DNA of 64,000 bases from Flavobacteriales bacterium (GTDB lineage: Bacteria > Bacteroidota > Bacteroidia > Flavobacteriales_D > Sanyastnellaceae), in NCBI GenBank assembly GCA_947448135.1, contig CANFLZ010000001.1:56586-120585 (forward strand), given 5' to 3'. Position numbers and translations under genes: made by a program. Below are positions 54,113 to 63,832 of this stretch, piece by piece (within the stretch, counting starts at the first letter, position 1; the number at the start of each line of letters is the position of its first letter). Under the pieces are notes generated by a model. That model was not told the DNA's origin and did no database searches. It saw only the letters and a program-made list of their open reading frames with translations.

Positions 54113-56190
54113 ATCTTGATCAACTTATCCCTTGAAATGAGGGTTTTAAAATTGCCAATCACAACGGTAATTCCCTTGTCTTCAATTTTGGTAACTATAC
54201 CAACTTGTTTGGTTTGTTTGATTCTTACAAGATCTGTCAAATTCAATGGCGCCACATCTTCTTTTTGCTCTTCTTGAATTTCTTGCTTTTGCTTTTTGAT
54301 TTTCTCTTTTCTTTTGATTTGCTCAAGCTTGCTATGTTCCATCAAAACATATTTCTTTACCTCGTCCCACAATTCCGTATTCTTTCCTCGAGCTTTGACC
54401 GATTGAATGAATTGCTTCATTTTTTTGGCCATGTTCAAATCAACTTGTTCCTTCTCCCATTGGGCGTTTTTCTTCTCGGTTAATTTGGAAAGTTGATCAT
54501 TCTTTTTGTTGAATTGTTCGATTTTGTTTTGGGCTTGTGTTTGCAATTTGTCGGCTTCTTCACGCTGCTTGGTCCATTGCTGTTTTTCTTTTTCCAAATC
54601 CAAAAGCAGTTGATCCCATTTTAATTTTTGTTGATTGATTTTTTTCTTCGCGCGTGTCAAAAGTTCCTCATCGATTCCATTGGCTTGTGCTACCTCAAAT
54701 GTGAATGAAGATCCGGCTTTTCCGGATATCAAATGGTATTTGGGCAACAAAGCCTCTGCATCAAATTGCATGTGGCCGTTAATGGCTTGCGGTAGCGACT
54801 CAGCTCTGAGTTTGATGTTGGAATAATGCGTAGTGATTACGCCAATGGTTTTCTTATGATACAATTCTTCAAAGAAGACTTCGGCCAAGGCACCGCCCAA
54901 GTCCGGATCAGAACCAGTGCCAAATTCGTCCAACAAAACCAATGATCGTCGATTGGATACTTCCAAGAAGTATTTCATTCTTTTCAGACGATAACTGTAA
55001 GTCGATAATTGATTCTCGATACTTTGATGATCACCAATGTCAGTCAAGAAAGAATGAAATACGCCTAAAGCCGTGCCTTGTTTTGCAGGGACAGGGATAG
55101 CGCATTGAAACAGCACCTGAATCAATCCTATCATTTTCATGGTGACGGATTTACCGCCGGCATTGGGTCCACTAATGACCAAAATTCTTTGGTCTTGATT
55201 GAGATTGACATCTTGTCCAAAAGTCGGCTTTTTCATTTCCAAATGCTGCATGTACAGTAAAGGATGAACTCCTTGCTTGATCAACATTCCAGGATGCTCG
55301 AGCATTTGAGGAATGATACCTTGAAACTTCAATCCCAATCGGGCTTTGGCTCGTAAAAAATCAAAGTGGATTAAAGTCTTGAGTGATTGATGCAGAAAAG
55401 GATGATAACCCCGTATCGCTTGTGTCAGTTGAAAAAGGATCTTTCGTATTTCTCTTCGTTCTTCTTCTTTCAAGATTTCCATTTCATTGTTCAGCGGAAT
55501 GTTAATGCTGGGTTCAATGAAGGTGATGGAGCCTGTTTTGCTGCTGCCTGTAATAATTCCAGAAACATTCTTTTTGTAACTCGATACAACAGCCAAAACT
55601 TTTCTTTCGTTTTGATAGCCTTCTTCCGTTGCGGCTATATAGCCTTTGGATTGCATGTCCCGCAGAACCTTCTGAAAATTTTTGGTGATTTGTCTGCGCA
55701 CTGTCACCATGGATTCGCGGATGGTTTTTAAAACGGGTGAGGCGTCATCGCGGACTTGCCATTGCGGATTGAAAATTCTTTGAATCGTAGGAATCAAATC
55801 TGCTTGAATGGTTAATCCTGAAAAATGAACACCGAGGTGGACCCAGTTTTTCCCCATTAAATGATACAGCTTGATCCAGTCATGTGTGATTTCCGTATTC
55901 TGCACAATGTCTTGAAAATCCTTTTCAATCAGCACGGCATCGCGAACAGACAGCATTTTTAATACACGATGGATTTCATGGAACTCGCCACTTGGCAAGG
56001 ACCCTCCACTATTAAAAAGCGCATAGAACTCATGCATTTCACCCAAAGCCGTTTTGAGTTGTCCGCCATGATCCATGGGCATCAATTGGGCGCAACGTTG
56101 CTGCGCACTGGGCTGATAGCTCAGTTGCTGTAGCATTTGGGTGATTTCATCCCATTGCAAATCCGTTTGTGATGCGCTGTCAAAAAGCAT
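54109..56190 (-). CDS. mutS2: MutS2-type ATPase lacking the Smr nuclease domain
   Basis: The 693-residue protein has the MutS2 helical clamp and ATPase: Walker A GPNAGGKSVTMKM (about 337), Walker B LVLLDEFGTGSDPDLGGALAE (outline, about 410), then a long coiled coil (about 515-620, Lys/Gln/Glu-rich). It ends in a small beta domain (LTDLVRIKQTKQVGIV to DKLIKI) and has no C-terminal Smr domain, which usually brings MutS2 to about 780 residues. MutS2 acts in recombination control or collided-ribosome rescue; loss of Smr suggests no intrinsic nuclease. TAGTTTTG lies four bases before the ATG. Confidence 0.88.
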   Translation of the reverse strand: MLFDSASQTDLQWDEITQMLQQLSYQPSAQQRCAQLMPMDHGGQLKTALGEMHEFYALFNSGGSLPSGEFHEIHRVLKMLSVRDAVLIEKDFQDIVQNTEITHDWIKLYHLMGKNWVHLGVHFSGLTIQADLIPTIQRIFNPQWQVRDDASPVLKTIRESMVTVRRQITKNFQKVLRDMQSKGYIAATEEGYQNERKVLAVVSSYKKNVSGIITGSSKTGSITFIEPSINIPLNNEMEILKEEERREIRKILFQLTQAIRGYHPFLHQSLKTLIHFDFLRAKARLGLKFQGIIPQMLEHPGMLIKQGVHPLLYMQHLEMKKPTFGQDVNLNQDQRILVISGPNAGGKSVTMKMIGLIQVLFQCAIPVPAKQGTALGVFHSFLTDIGDHQSIENQLSTYSYRLKRMKYFLEVSNRRSLVLLDEFGTGSDPDLGGALAEVFFEELYHKKTIGVITTHYSNIKLRAESLPQAINGHMQFDAEALLPKYHLISGKAGSSFTFEVAQANGIDEELLTRAKKKINQQKLKWDQLLLDLEKEKQQWTKQREEADKLQTQAQNKIEQFNKKNDQLSKLTEKKNAQWEKEQVDLNMAKKMKQFIQSVKARGKNTELWDEVKKYVLMEHSKLEQIKRKEKIKKQKQEIQEEQKEDVAPLNLTDLVRIKQTKQVGIVTKIEDKGITVVIGNFKTLISRDKLIKI

Positions 56191-56194
56191 ACAA

Positions 56195-56202
56195 CAAAAC
56201 TA
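56195..56202 (-). promoter_or_regulatory. -7 promoter element of mutS2
   Basis: TAGTTTTG (minus strand) matches TAnnTTTG and ends four bases before ATG 56190. A TTTTG lies 23 bases further upstream. Confidence 0.5.
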
Positions 56203-56280
56203 GGTTATTCTCACGATAAACTGTTCAAAAGATTGAGTAGGAATCGATTCTCGGCACGAAATTTTACGGACATTTCCATC

Positions 56281-56577
56281 ATGAAAAGGATTGCTCGAAA
56301 AATTTTTAGAAACAAGTTCGTTTTAGCGGCTTTCTTGAACTTGCTTTACATCTCTTTCATTCACAATATTAATTTATCGTATATCGTTCGTTCCAAGTGG
56401 GAGGCTGATCGTTTGGGCGCTGAAATCGAAATGATGAAAGCCAAAAATATTCAAGTGCAAGAGGATTTGGTTGAAATTTCTACGAATAAAAGGATGCTAG
56501 AAAAATATGCGCGAGAAGAATTTTACATGAAGCGAGATAAGGAAGATGTTTACGTGATAAAAACCAAAATGCAATAA
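56281..56577 (+). CDS. FtsB/DivIC-like septum formation initiator
   Basis: The 98-residue protein (ATG 56281) has a short basic N terminus, one membrane helix (FVLAAFLNLLYISFI) and a coiled coil (about 45-75) followed by LEKYAREEFYMKRDKEDVYVIK, given in outline, the family end motif. DivIC/FtsB acts in the divisome with FtsL and FtsQ. It is divergent from mutS2 and six bases before the OmpA-family gene. Confidence 0.88.
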   Translation: MKRIARKIFRNKFVLAAFLNLLYISFIHNINLSYIVRSKWEADRLGAEIEMMKAKNIQVQEDLVEISTNKRMLEKYAREEFYMKRDKEDVYVIKTKMQ

Positions 56578-56582
56578 ATAAG

Positions 56583-58574
56583 ATGGGAAATAATACAATA
56601 GGGAAGTGGGTTAGTCTTTCCATTTTGACAATCATGTCATTTGTTAGTTTGGCTCAACCTGCGCCCAGCTACACCATTACAGAGCGCAAGGCCATTAAAA
56701 AATATGAAGCCGCTACGGATGCCTACAAAGGGCGCAATTATGATGAAGCCAAATCGATATTAACGGAATTGGTGAAGACTCATCCCGAATTTGCAGAAGC
56801 ACATTTTTTATTGGCGCAGTTGTATATCGAAGATGGCAATATGGCCAATGCAATGCCTGAGTTGGAAAAAGGAGCGAATTTGCACGCTGAAATTTTTCCC
56901 GAATCTTGGTTGATATTGGCGGAAGGCTATTTGAGTGATGCGGATTACAAAAAGGCCGAGGCTGCCGTTTCTAAATTCATGCCTTATCCAAAGCATGATG
57001 CCATTACCGAGAAAAAGGCCAACTTGATTTTAGCCAGTTGTGTTTTTGCACAAAAAGCCATGAAGTATCCCGTTGCTTTTGAACCAGAGAATTTGGGCGA
57101 TGGAGTGAATACAGAATTTGATGAGTACTATCCATGCATCACTGCCGATGAAACAACTTTGTTGTTTACGCGATTGATTCCAGACGACAGATCATCTGCG
57201 GGGAAACAAGAGGATTTCTTTATCAGTAGAAAAGACAAAGGAGGCGTTTTTGCTCCTGCTCAACCCATATTGAGCATCAATACAGCCATGAATGAAGGTG
57301 CGCCATCATTGAGCGCTGATGGCAATACGCTGATCTTTACAGCATGTGAAACAGTGGATGGTGCATGGGGAGATAATCGAACTGGAGTAGGAAGCTGCGA
57401 CTTGTTTTATACCATCAAAGTTGGAAACGATTGGGCTCCAGGCAAAAACATGGGCAATAGCATCAATACAGGTGCTTGGGAATCTCAACCTTCCTATTCG
57501 GCTGATGGACGAACCATGTATTTTGTTCGCGGGAAGACTACCTATGAAGGCGTTCAGCAGCAAGATATTTACTATTCTTTTTTGAAAGACAACGGTGAAT
57601 GGACCAAGCCTGAAAAAGTAAGAGGAATGGTCAACACGGATTTTCAAGAAGAGAGTGTTATGATTCATCCGGATGGAAGCACGTTGTATTTTAGTTCCAA
57701 TGGTCATCCAGGAATGGGAGGGATGGATATCTTCATGAGTCGCCGTGAGGTCGATGGAAGCTGGGGGAAACCGATTAACTTGGGTTACCCAATCAATACG
57801 TCCAAGGATGAAAATTCATTTCATGTAACTACAGAGGGTCAATATGCATTGTTTGCCTCTGAGCGTCCCGGAGGAAAAGGTGGATTGGATTTGTATCGAT
57901 TCAAACTCCCAGAGTTTGCGCGACCCATGCGTGTTTCATATGTTGAGGGTGTAGTGTCGGATAAAGTGAGCTACAAAAAATTAGAAGCCAAATTGGAATT
58001 GGTGGATATGGAAACCGGAAAGGTGGTTGCCAATACTTATTCGAATCAAGGTACAGGTGATTTCTTGCTTTGTTTGCCTCCAGGTAAAGATTACGTCTTG
58101 AATGTTTCTAAGGATGGCTATTTATTTTATACAGATCGATTTACGCTAAGTAATGAAATCCAAACCAAGCCCGTCAAGTTGTTGGTGCCTTTGCAAAAGA
58201 TCAAAGTGGGGACCAAAATTTCTATCGCAAACACCACTTCCAATGGAATGAAAAATGTCTTTTTTGATTCGAATAGCGATGTCTTGAAGAAAGAGAGTTA
58301 TGCGGAGTTGAATAAATTGGTTGACTTATTGAACAAAAATCCTGAAAGGAAAATAGAGGTTGGTGGACATACCGATGATGTGGGCGATGACGCAGGAAAT
58401 ATGGTTTTATCGCAGAAGCGCGCTGAATCAGTGAAACAGTATTTGGTAAAATGTGGTATCGTTGAATCAAGAATTGTTGCCAAGGGATACGGAGAAACCC
58501 AACCTCAAGTGGCCAATGATACAGATGCCAATCGATCCAAAAATCGACGAACGGAATTTGTGATCATTGAATAA
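56583..58574 (+). CDS. OmpA-family protein with TPR, PD40 propeller and CRD: PorE-like T9SS candidate
   Basis: The 663-residue protein has a signal peptide (to about 25, SLAQ), TPR repeats (about 35-140), WD40-like PD40 beta-propeller repeats (PSLSADGNTLIFTA, PSYSADGRTMYFV, VMIHPDGSTLYFSS, about 180-400), a carboxypeptidase-regulatory-like domain (about 450-530) and an OmpA peptidoglycan-binding domain (about 545-663; GHTDDVGDD, LSQKRAESVKQYL). This order and length match PorE, the T9SS protein that tethers the machinery to peptidoglycan. Other Bacteroidota OmpA proteins share it, so PorE is likely, not certain. Confidence 0.82.
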   Translation: MGNNTIGKWVSLSILTIMSFVSLAQPAPSYTITERKAIKKYEAATDAYKGRNYDEAKSILTELVKTHPEFAEAHFLLAQLYIEDGNMANAMPELEKGANLHAEIFPESWLILAEGYLSDADYKKAEAAVSKFMPYPKHDAITEKKANLILASCVFAQKAMKYPVAFEPENLGDGVNTEFDEYYPCITADETTLLFTRLIPDDRSSAGKQEDFFISRKDKGGVFAPAQPILSINTAMNEGAPSLSADGNTLIFTACETVDGAWGDNRTGVGSCDLFYTIKVGNDWAPGKNMGNSINTGAWESQPSYSADGRTMYFVRGKTTYEGVQQQDIYYSFLKDNGEWTKPEKVRGMVNTDFQEESVMIHPDGSTLYFSSNGHPGMGGMDIFMSRREVDGSWGKPINLGYPINTSKDENSFHVTTEGQYALFASERPGGKGGLDLYRFKLPEFARPMRVSYVEGVVSDKVSYKKLEAKLELVDMETGKVVANTYSNQGTGDFLLCLPPGKDYVLNVSKDGYLFYTDRFTLSNEIQTKPVKLLVPLQKIKVGTKISIANTTSNGMKNVFFDSNSDVLKKESYAELNKLVDLLNKNPERKIEVGGHTDDVGDDAGNMVLSQKRAESVKQYLVKCGIVESRIVAKGYGETQPQVANDTDANRSKNRRTEFVIIE

Positions 58575-58600
58575 AAGAAAGCGCCAAAGGCGCTTTCTTG
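58575..58600. terminator. Bidirectional terminator between the OmpA-family gene and acs
   Basis: AAGAAAGCGCC / GGCGCTTTCTT pair as an 11-bp stem with a 3-base loop in the short gap between convergent genes. T runs are interrupted, so efficiency may be moderate. Confidence 0.75.
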
Positions 58601-60505
58601 TTAGAGTCTTGATGAGATGATTTCATCTACCACTTTGGGATCGAGCAGGGTAGTGGTATCACCGAGTGAGTTAATTTCACCTTCTGCAACTTTGCGCAGA
58701 ATTCGACGCATGATTTTCCCAGATCTCGTTTTGGGCAAACCACCCACGAATTGAATTTTATCAGGCTTGGCAATTTTGCCGATGTGTTCGACTACACTTT
58801 CAATGATTTCGTCTCGGGTTTGGTCGTTGCTATTTTCAGAATGCTCTAAAATAACATAGGCATATATCCCTTGGCCTTTGATATCATGCGGATATCCAAC
58901 CACAGCACTTTCAATAACTTTCTTGCATTGATTGATGGCATCTTCGATTTCAGCCGTTCCAAATCGATGTCCGCTGACATTGATGACATCATCAACACGT
59001 CCCAATAGTCGATACATGCCGTCTTCTTCTCTTCGAGCGCCATCACCAGTGAAGTACAAATTCTTGTAGGTCGCAAAATAGTTGATACGGCATCTTTCGT
59101 GATCACCATAGGTCGTGCGCAAAATGGAAGGCCATGGAAATTTCACGCACAAATTCCCTTCAACCCCATTTCCTTCAATTTCATTTCCATCGGCATCTAC
59201 CAAGATCAACTGAATTCCTGGAATCGGAAATCCGGCATAGGAAGGTCGCTGTGGATGAATGCCGCCCATGCCTGAAATCATAACGCCGCCAGTTTCTGTT
59301 TGCCAATAAGTATCCACGATGGGGCATTTGCCCTTGCCAATGTGGGTGTGATACCAATGCCAAGCTTCTTCATTGATGGGCTCTCCGACTGAACCCAGTA
59401 ATTTTAATGAATGCAAAGAATAGGACAGCACATGATCCACGCCACTGGCCATCAAAGAACGAATCGCAGTTGGAGCAGTGTAGAAAATATTGACGCTGTG
59501 TTTGTCGATGACTTGCCAAAATCTCCCGGGGTCGGGAAAAGTAGGAACGCCTTCAAACATGACTGTAGTGGCTCCTTGCAACAATGGACCGTATAAAATA
59601 TAACTGTGTCCCGTTACCCACCCGATATCGGCTGTACACCAAAAAACGTCACCGGGGTTGTATTGAAATACATTGGCAAAAGTATATCCGGCATAAACCA
59701 TATATCCTCCGCATGTGTGTACCACGCCTTTGGGTTTTCCTGTACTCCCACTGGTGTATAAAATGAACATCTCATCTTCACTGCCCATCGCAGTCGCTTC
59801 GCATAAGTCATTCACTTGATTCACAGCTTCATGATACCAAATGTCCCGATGAAGATCCATGTGGACGTTCCAATTGAGTCGATTGATAACCAATACTTTT
59901 TGAACTGTAGGACAATTCGCCATAGCTTCATCAACTACCGATTTGACCGGTATTTGTTTGGCTCCGCGATTCATTCCGTCTGAAGTCAAAACAAATGCGC
60001 ATTGTGCATCGTTGATTCGATCAGCAACTGCATTAGAACTAAATCCAGCAAAGACAATCGAATGGATGGCGCCGATTCTGGCACACGCCAATGTGGCGAA
60101 AGCCAACTCTGGAATCATGGGTAGATAAATACAGACACGATCTCCTTTTTGAACCCCCATCCCTTTTAAGACATTGGCCATTTTATTGACCTCCGATAAA
60201 AGTTCCTTGTAAGTGTACTGAAGGCTGATTTCGTTGGGGTCATTGGGCTCCCAGATCAATGCAACTTGATTGCCCTTTTCTTCGAGATGACGATCAAGGC
60301 AGTTTTCAGTTATGTTGAGTTCGCCACCCACAAACCATTTGACTTGAGGAGATATAAATTCCCATTCCAAGGTTTTACTCCATTTCTTTTTCCAAATAAA
60401 ATTGGAAGCTATGTTGTCCCAAAAGTTTTCGGGATTGTCTACGCTGGCTTTGTATGCATTCTTGTAATCTTCGATGGTCTGAATGCGGAATGGGATTGTA
60501 TTCAT
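58601..60505 (-). CDS. acs: Acetyl-CoA synthetase
   Basis: Acs activates acetate to acetyl-CoA via acetyl-AMP. The 634-residue protein shows the A3 loop YTSGSTGKPKGVVHT (about 255), WCTADIGWVTGHSY, DTYWQTETGG, GRVDDVINVSGHR (hinge) and the C-terminal TRSGKIMRRIL with the Lys that is regulated by acetylation. A TTG at 60526 opens the frame, but ATG 60505 is the natural start. TACATTCG upstream may be the promoter. Confidence 0.96.
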   Translation of the reverse strand: MNTIPFRIQTIEDYKNAYKASVDNPENFWDNIASNFIWKKKWSKTLEWEFISPQVKWFVGGELNITENCLDRHLEEKGNQVALIWEPNDPNEISLQYTYKELLSEVNKMANVLKGMGVQKGDRVCIYLPMIPELAFATLACARIGAIHSIVFAGFSSNAVADRINDAQCAFVLTSDGMNRGAKQIPVKSVVDEAMANCPTVQKVLVINRLNWNVHMDLHRDIWYHEAVNQVNDLCEATAMGSEDEMFILYTSGSTGKPKGVVHTCGGYMVYAGYTFANVFQYNPGDVFWCTADIGWVTGHSYILYGPLLQGATTVMFEGVPTFPDPGRFWQVIDKHSVNIFYTAPTAIRSLMASGVDHVLSYSLHSLKLLGSVGEPINEEAWHWYHTHIGKGKCPIVDTYWQTETGGVMISGMGGIHPQRPSYAGFPIPGIQLILVDADGNEIEGNGVEGNLCVKFPWPSILRTTYGDHERCRINYFATYKNLYFTGDGARREEDGMYRLLGRVDDVINVSGHRFGTAEIEDAINQCKKVIESAVVGYPHDIKGQGIYAYVILEHSENSNDQTRDEIIESVVEHIGKIAKPDKIQFVGGLPKTRSGKIMRRILRKVAEGEINSLGDTTTLLDPKVVDEIISSRL

Positions 60506-60565
60506 GGAGATATTTTCTACGTTCAAACGAATGTAAACAAAACTTTTGCGGAAAAATCCATCAAT

Positions 60566-61009
60566 TTAATTTTGACACGAAAGTGCTGCTTGACACAAAA
60601 TTTCCAGTTCATTCAAGACCAAAGGATATTTCTCTTGCATCAAATCGACATATTCTGGAAAGGTGTCCACTGACAATTCTACAGTAGTTTTTTTTCCGTC
60701 GAAAGTCAATTGATAAATTTCAAATGATTCAAACGGCTCATCTAAAATCAATGCGCCATCTTGAATCCACCCTTGGTGTTTGAAGACAATTTTTTGATTC
60801 GGAATCAGTTCTTCGATGACACCAAACATGCCATCACCACTGGGAGTTAGCCATTTTATACTTTCACCTTGGATCAAAGCAGGTTCATAAAAGTGCCCTT
60901 CTCCCATTGGATTCATCCAAAGCGGAAAAGTGTTTTTTGACCACATCATTCTCCAGATATATGAAGGCTCTGCTTGTATCGTTTTATGAAAAAATAATCG
61001 TTTCATCAT
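60566..61009 (-). CDS. SRPBCC (AHSA1/START-like) domain protein
   Basis: The 147-residue protein fits the SRPBCC/AHSA1 fold: an N-terminal strand (RLFFHKTIQAEPSYIWRMM), FPLWMNPMGEGHF, GMFGVIEELIPNQKIVFKHQG (outline) and a final long helix. These proteins bind small hydrophobic ligands or chaperone partners; no enzyme residue set is visible. Two ATG codons (61009 and 61006) adjoin. It ends 60 bases before acs and may be co-transcribed. Confidence 0.72.
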   Translation of the reverse strand: MMKRLFFHKTIQAEPSYIWRMMWSKNTFPLWMNPMGEGHFYEPALIQGESIKWLTPSGDGMFGVIEELIPNQKIVFKHQGWIQDGALILDEPFESFEIYQLTFDGKKTTVELSVDTFPEYVDLMQEKYPLVLNELEILCQAALSCQN

Positions 61010-61128
61010 TTTCCTTCATTTGAGCATCGCATGACATCGATATCAACAGATTGACGATGAAAAGAATGCTATAAGTCATGTTGGCAAATATAAAATAGTC
61101 CATTAAATTCGATGTAATCAAAGACCAT

Positions 61129-62628
61129 ATGAAGACAAAATTGTTGTCCATCATTCTTGTGCTGTTTTGTAGCCAAAACATTTTCGCCCAAGGATCTACT
61201 CCTCCCATTGAGAGCAATGGTTATTTGCAATGGACTTCCCATTCCGATATGAAGTCTTGGTTGGATCGAATGTCCGAAATTTATACGGTTGAGATGCGAT
61301 TGCTGCGCGGTTCGAAGGACGCGGATATTCCAGTTGTTATTATTCCGGCAGTTCAGAATGATGCCATGTCTGTGATGGTGATTGCGGAGCAACATGGTGA
61401 TGAGCCTTCTGGGATGGAAGCTTCGTTGCTTTTGATTAGTGATTTGCTCAATGGTCAATTGTCAACATGGACGGATAGTGTGCAGTGGATCATTGTTCCG
61501 ATGGTCAATCCGGAGGGACACGAATTGAAAATCAGAAAAAAGAAAAATGGTGCAGATATCAATCGAGACCATTTAACATTAGCAGAACCGGAGACGCAAT
61601 ACCTCCATCAGATTTATAACAAGTATCATCCGGATGTTTTCATTGATGTACATGAGATGCAATTTATCCATGCAACCAATGAGCAGCCCTACGAAAGAAG
61701 AATTCAAGAGCAAATTGGTTGTGTCAGCAATTTAAATTTAGTGGATTCTACGATGAATAGAATCATTCACTCCAGTATTTTTCCCTTTGTGGAAGAACGT
61801 TTGAAAGCTAAGAATATCAGTTTTCATGAATGCACTTTTGGAAATCCAGCAAATGGAGAAACGGTTCGTTTCAGCTCTGTCGATATTGATGATGCGCGCC
61901 AAGGAATGGGCGCCATGGGAAAAAGTTTAAGCTTTTTGGTGGAAGGATTAAATGGCAAAAATAGAAATGACAGTATTTTTTACCGAGTGCATTCACAGTA
62001 CGAGACAATCAAAGTTTTGATCTTGGCTTGCTATCGAAATAAAAGTACGATTCAAGAGCGGGTAGCATCCAATCGGGTGCGGTCTTTCTATTTACCCGAA
62101 AATGTCGCCATCAAAATGAAATATGTTTCTGATGGTACGCCCTGTGATTTATTGTACACCAATCGTTGGAGTGGAAAAGATACTTTGTATCATTTGACGG
62201 ATGGTTTTAAAAATAAAGTAGAGACAGATATGTCCATCGAAACTCCATTGGGCTATTGGATCCCCAAGGATGATAAGCGATTGACGGATTGGGTGGAGTT
62301 TCATGAAAAGGGATTATTTCCTTTTGAAAAAATGGAACAATTAAAAGGAGGAACAGAAGTGAAGCACATGGCCGTTCAAATGATTGCAACTGTTCCAGTT
62401 TGGTCGACAGAAGAGCGTGATGGAATTTCAATTCCTCAATGGAAATTGGAATGGACCGATGTGCAGAACTGGAAAGAGAAAGATTATATTTTTGTGTCAA
62501 CCAATACCATCAATGGACTGCGTTGGGTAATGGCTTTGGAGCCAGAGAGCATGTTTGCCTTGGTACGATATCCTCAATTTGCTTATTTGAGAAACCATTA
62601 TCCAATATTGCGCGTAATTTCGCGATAA
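61129..62628 (+). CDS. Secreted M14-family zinc carboxypeptidase-like protein
   Basis: The 499-residue protein has a signal peptide (to about 21, NIFAQ). The M14 zinc site is AEQHGDEPSG (His and Glu, about 87-91) with the third ligand in DVHEMQ (about 180); VNPEGHE and NGADINRDHL match the Arg/Asn substrate-binding region. It lacks a T9SS sorting domain. TAAATTCG with TTG 20 bases before it (about 61080-61110) may be the promoter. The substrate is unknown (peptide or cell-wall). Confidence 0.88.
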   Translation: MKTKLLSIILVLFCSQNIFAQGSTPPIESNGYLQWTSHSDMKSWLDRMSEIYTVEMRLLRGSKDADIPVVIIPAVQNDAMSVMVIAEQHGDEPSGMEASLLLISDLLNGQLSTWTDSVQWIIVPMVNPEGHELKIRKKKNGADINRDHLTLAEPETQYLHQIYNKYHPDVFIDVHEMQFIHATNEQPYERRIQEQIGCVSNLNLVDSTMNRIIHSSIFPFVEERLKAKNISFHECTFGNPANGETVRFSSVDIDDARQGMGAMGKSLSFLVEGLNGKNRNDSIFYRVHSQYETIKVLILACYRNKSTIQERVASNRVRSFYLPENVAIKMKYVSDGTPCDLLYTNRWSGKDTLYHLTDGFKNKVETDMSIETPLGYWIPKDDKRLTDWVEFHEKGLFPFEKMEQLKGGTEVKHMAVQMIATVPVWSTEERDGISIPQWKLEWTDVQNWKEKDYIFVSTNTINGLRWVMALEPESMFALVRYPQFAYLRNHYPILRVISR

Positions 62629-62629
62629 G

Positions 62630-63832
62630 ATGGCGAACGGTTCACAGGCGATACAATCAACACCCAAAAGAATTGCATTTATTGATTTAGCGAGATCAAT
62701 TGCCATTGTTCTCATGTTGGAAGGTCATATCACGGGTGAGCTCCTTTCAACTCAGTTTCGCCAAGAAAATTCACCATTGTATCAGCTGTGGAGACAGATC
62801 CATGGATATACATCTCCGTTGTTTTTTACAATATCGGGAGTCGTTTTTGTTTACTTATTGACGATGCCTTTGGAGGGCGTTTCGTTTTGGAAACATCCGC
62901 GCGTGCGAAAAGGATTGAAGCGTGTAATTGAACTTTTGATTTGGGGGTATTTGTTACAATTTCACTTCAGAAATTTTATTATCTGTCAATTCGAAGGAGC
63001 ATCTTATAATACGGATTGGCTAATGGCCTTTCATGTGCTGCAATCGATTGGTGTTTCTTTGTTATTGGTGATTGTGATTTTTGGAATTTCAAAATTGACT
63101 CGCATTCCTTTTTTTATATTGGGATTCTTAGCAGCGGTATTCATGTTTGGGTGCAATGGTGTTTTAGAAACGTATGTTCGCAATCAAAAACTTGAATTGT
63201 CCCAAGGATTGATTGCTAGTTTGCAATACTGGCCGTCGGGAGCCCCTCGTTGGATTCAGAATATGTTCTTTGGTCAATATTCAGAATTTAGTTTTGTTCG
63301 ATTTTCAGGATACACCCTTTTTGGAGGGGCGATTGGTCACTTTATCCGATTGTTTCAAAAACATGTGGTGAGTTTAATTTTTGGCTCAACTTTATTTGGT
63401 ATCGGCTATGTATTGAAGCGGGATGTCTATTATTTGTTGGAAGGAATTGATCAGCAGTTGATCCATTGGGGATGGCAGAGCGTGCCTCATCAAATGGCTA
63501 ACAAAGACGCATTGATTGGATTGAGCATGGTGCTTTGTCTTTTGGGATTGTTGGTTATTTTAAACCGATTTGTTGAATTAAAACCAAACTTGTTGATGAA
63601 GATGGGACAAAATACTTTCCCCATTTACATCATTCATGTCATGCTGATTTATGAAGGATTTTGGGGTGTCGGCCTTCCCTTGGAAAGTATCAAAGAAAAT
63701 CTTTCTCCTACCCAATCATGGATGATATCGTTCGCCATCATCTCATTGTTTTTTGTGATGATTCGTTACTGGGAAATGGTAGAGAAATTTTGGGCCGAAA
63801 TGAAATTTCGGATAACGCAGAAAAGCAATTAA
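62630..63832 (+). CDS. HGSNAT/DUF1624-like membrane acyltransferase
   Basis: The 400-residue protein has about 10 membrane helices. The opening IAFIDLARSIAIVLMLEGH (about 14-32, with Asp and His) and GYTSPLFFTISGVVFVY match the heparan-alpha-glucosaminide N-acetyltransferase / DUF1624 group, and NTFPIYIIHVMLIY near the C terminus is shared with acyltransferase-3 proteins. It probably acetylates an envelope sugar. It starts one base after the M14 stop, so the two form one unit. Confidence 0.78.
   Translation: MANGSQAIQSTPKRIAFIDLARSIAIVLMLEGHITGELLSTQFRQENSPLYQLWRQIHGYTSPLFFTISGVVFVYLLTMPLEGVSFWKHPRVRKGLKRVIELLIWGYLLQFHFRNFIICQFEGASYNTDWLMAFHVLQSIGVSLLLVIVIFGISKLTRIPFFILGFLAAVFMFGCNGVLETYVRNQKLELSQGLIASLQYWPSGAPRWIQNMFFGQYSEFSFVRFSGYTLFGGAIGHFIRLFQKHVVSLIFGSTLFGIGYVLKRDVYYLLEGIDQQLIHWGWQSVPHQMANKDALIGLSMVLCLLGLLVILNRFVELKPNLLMKMGQNTFPIYIIHVMLIYEGFWGVGLPLESIKENLSPTQSWMISFAIISLFFVMIRYWEMVEKFWAEMKFRITQKSN

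Noticed and set aside
56221..56245. Possible fourth palindrome (TGTTCAA at 56222) before mutS2/DivIC
   Set aside because: No matching TTGAACA arm is found 16 bases away, so it is only a single half-site.
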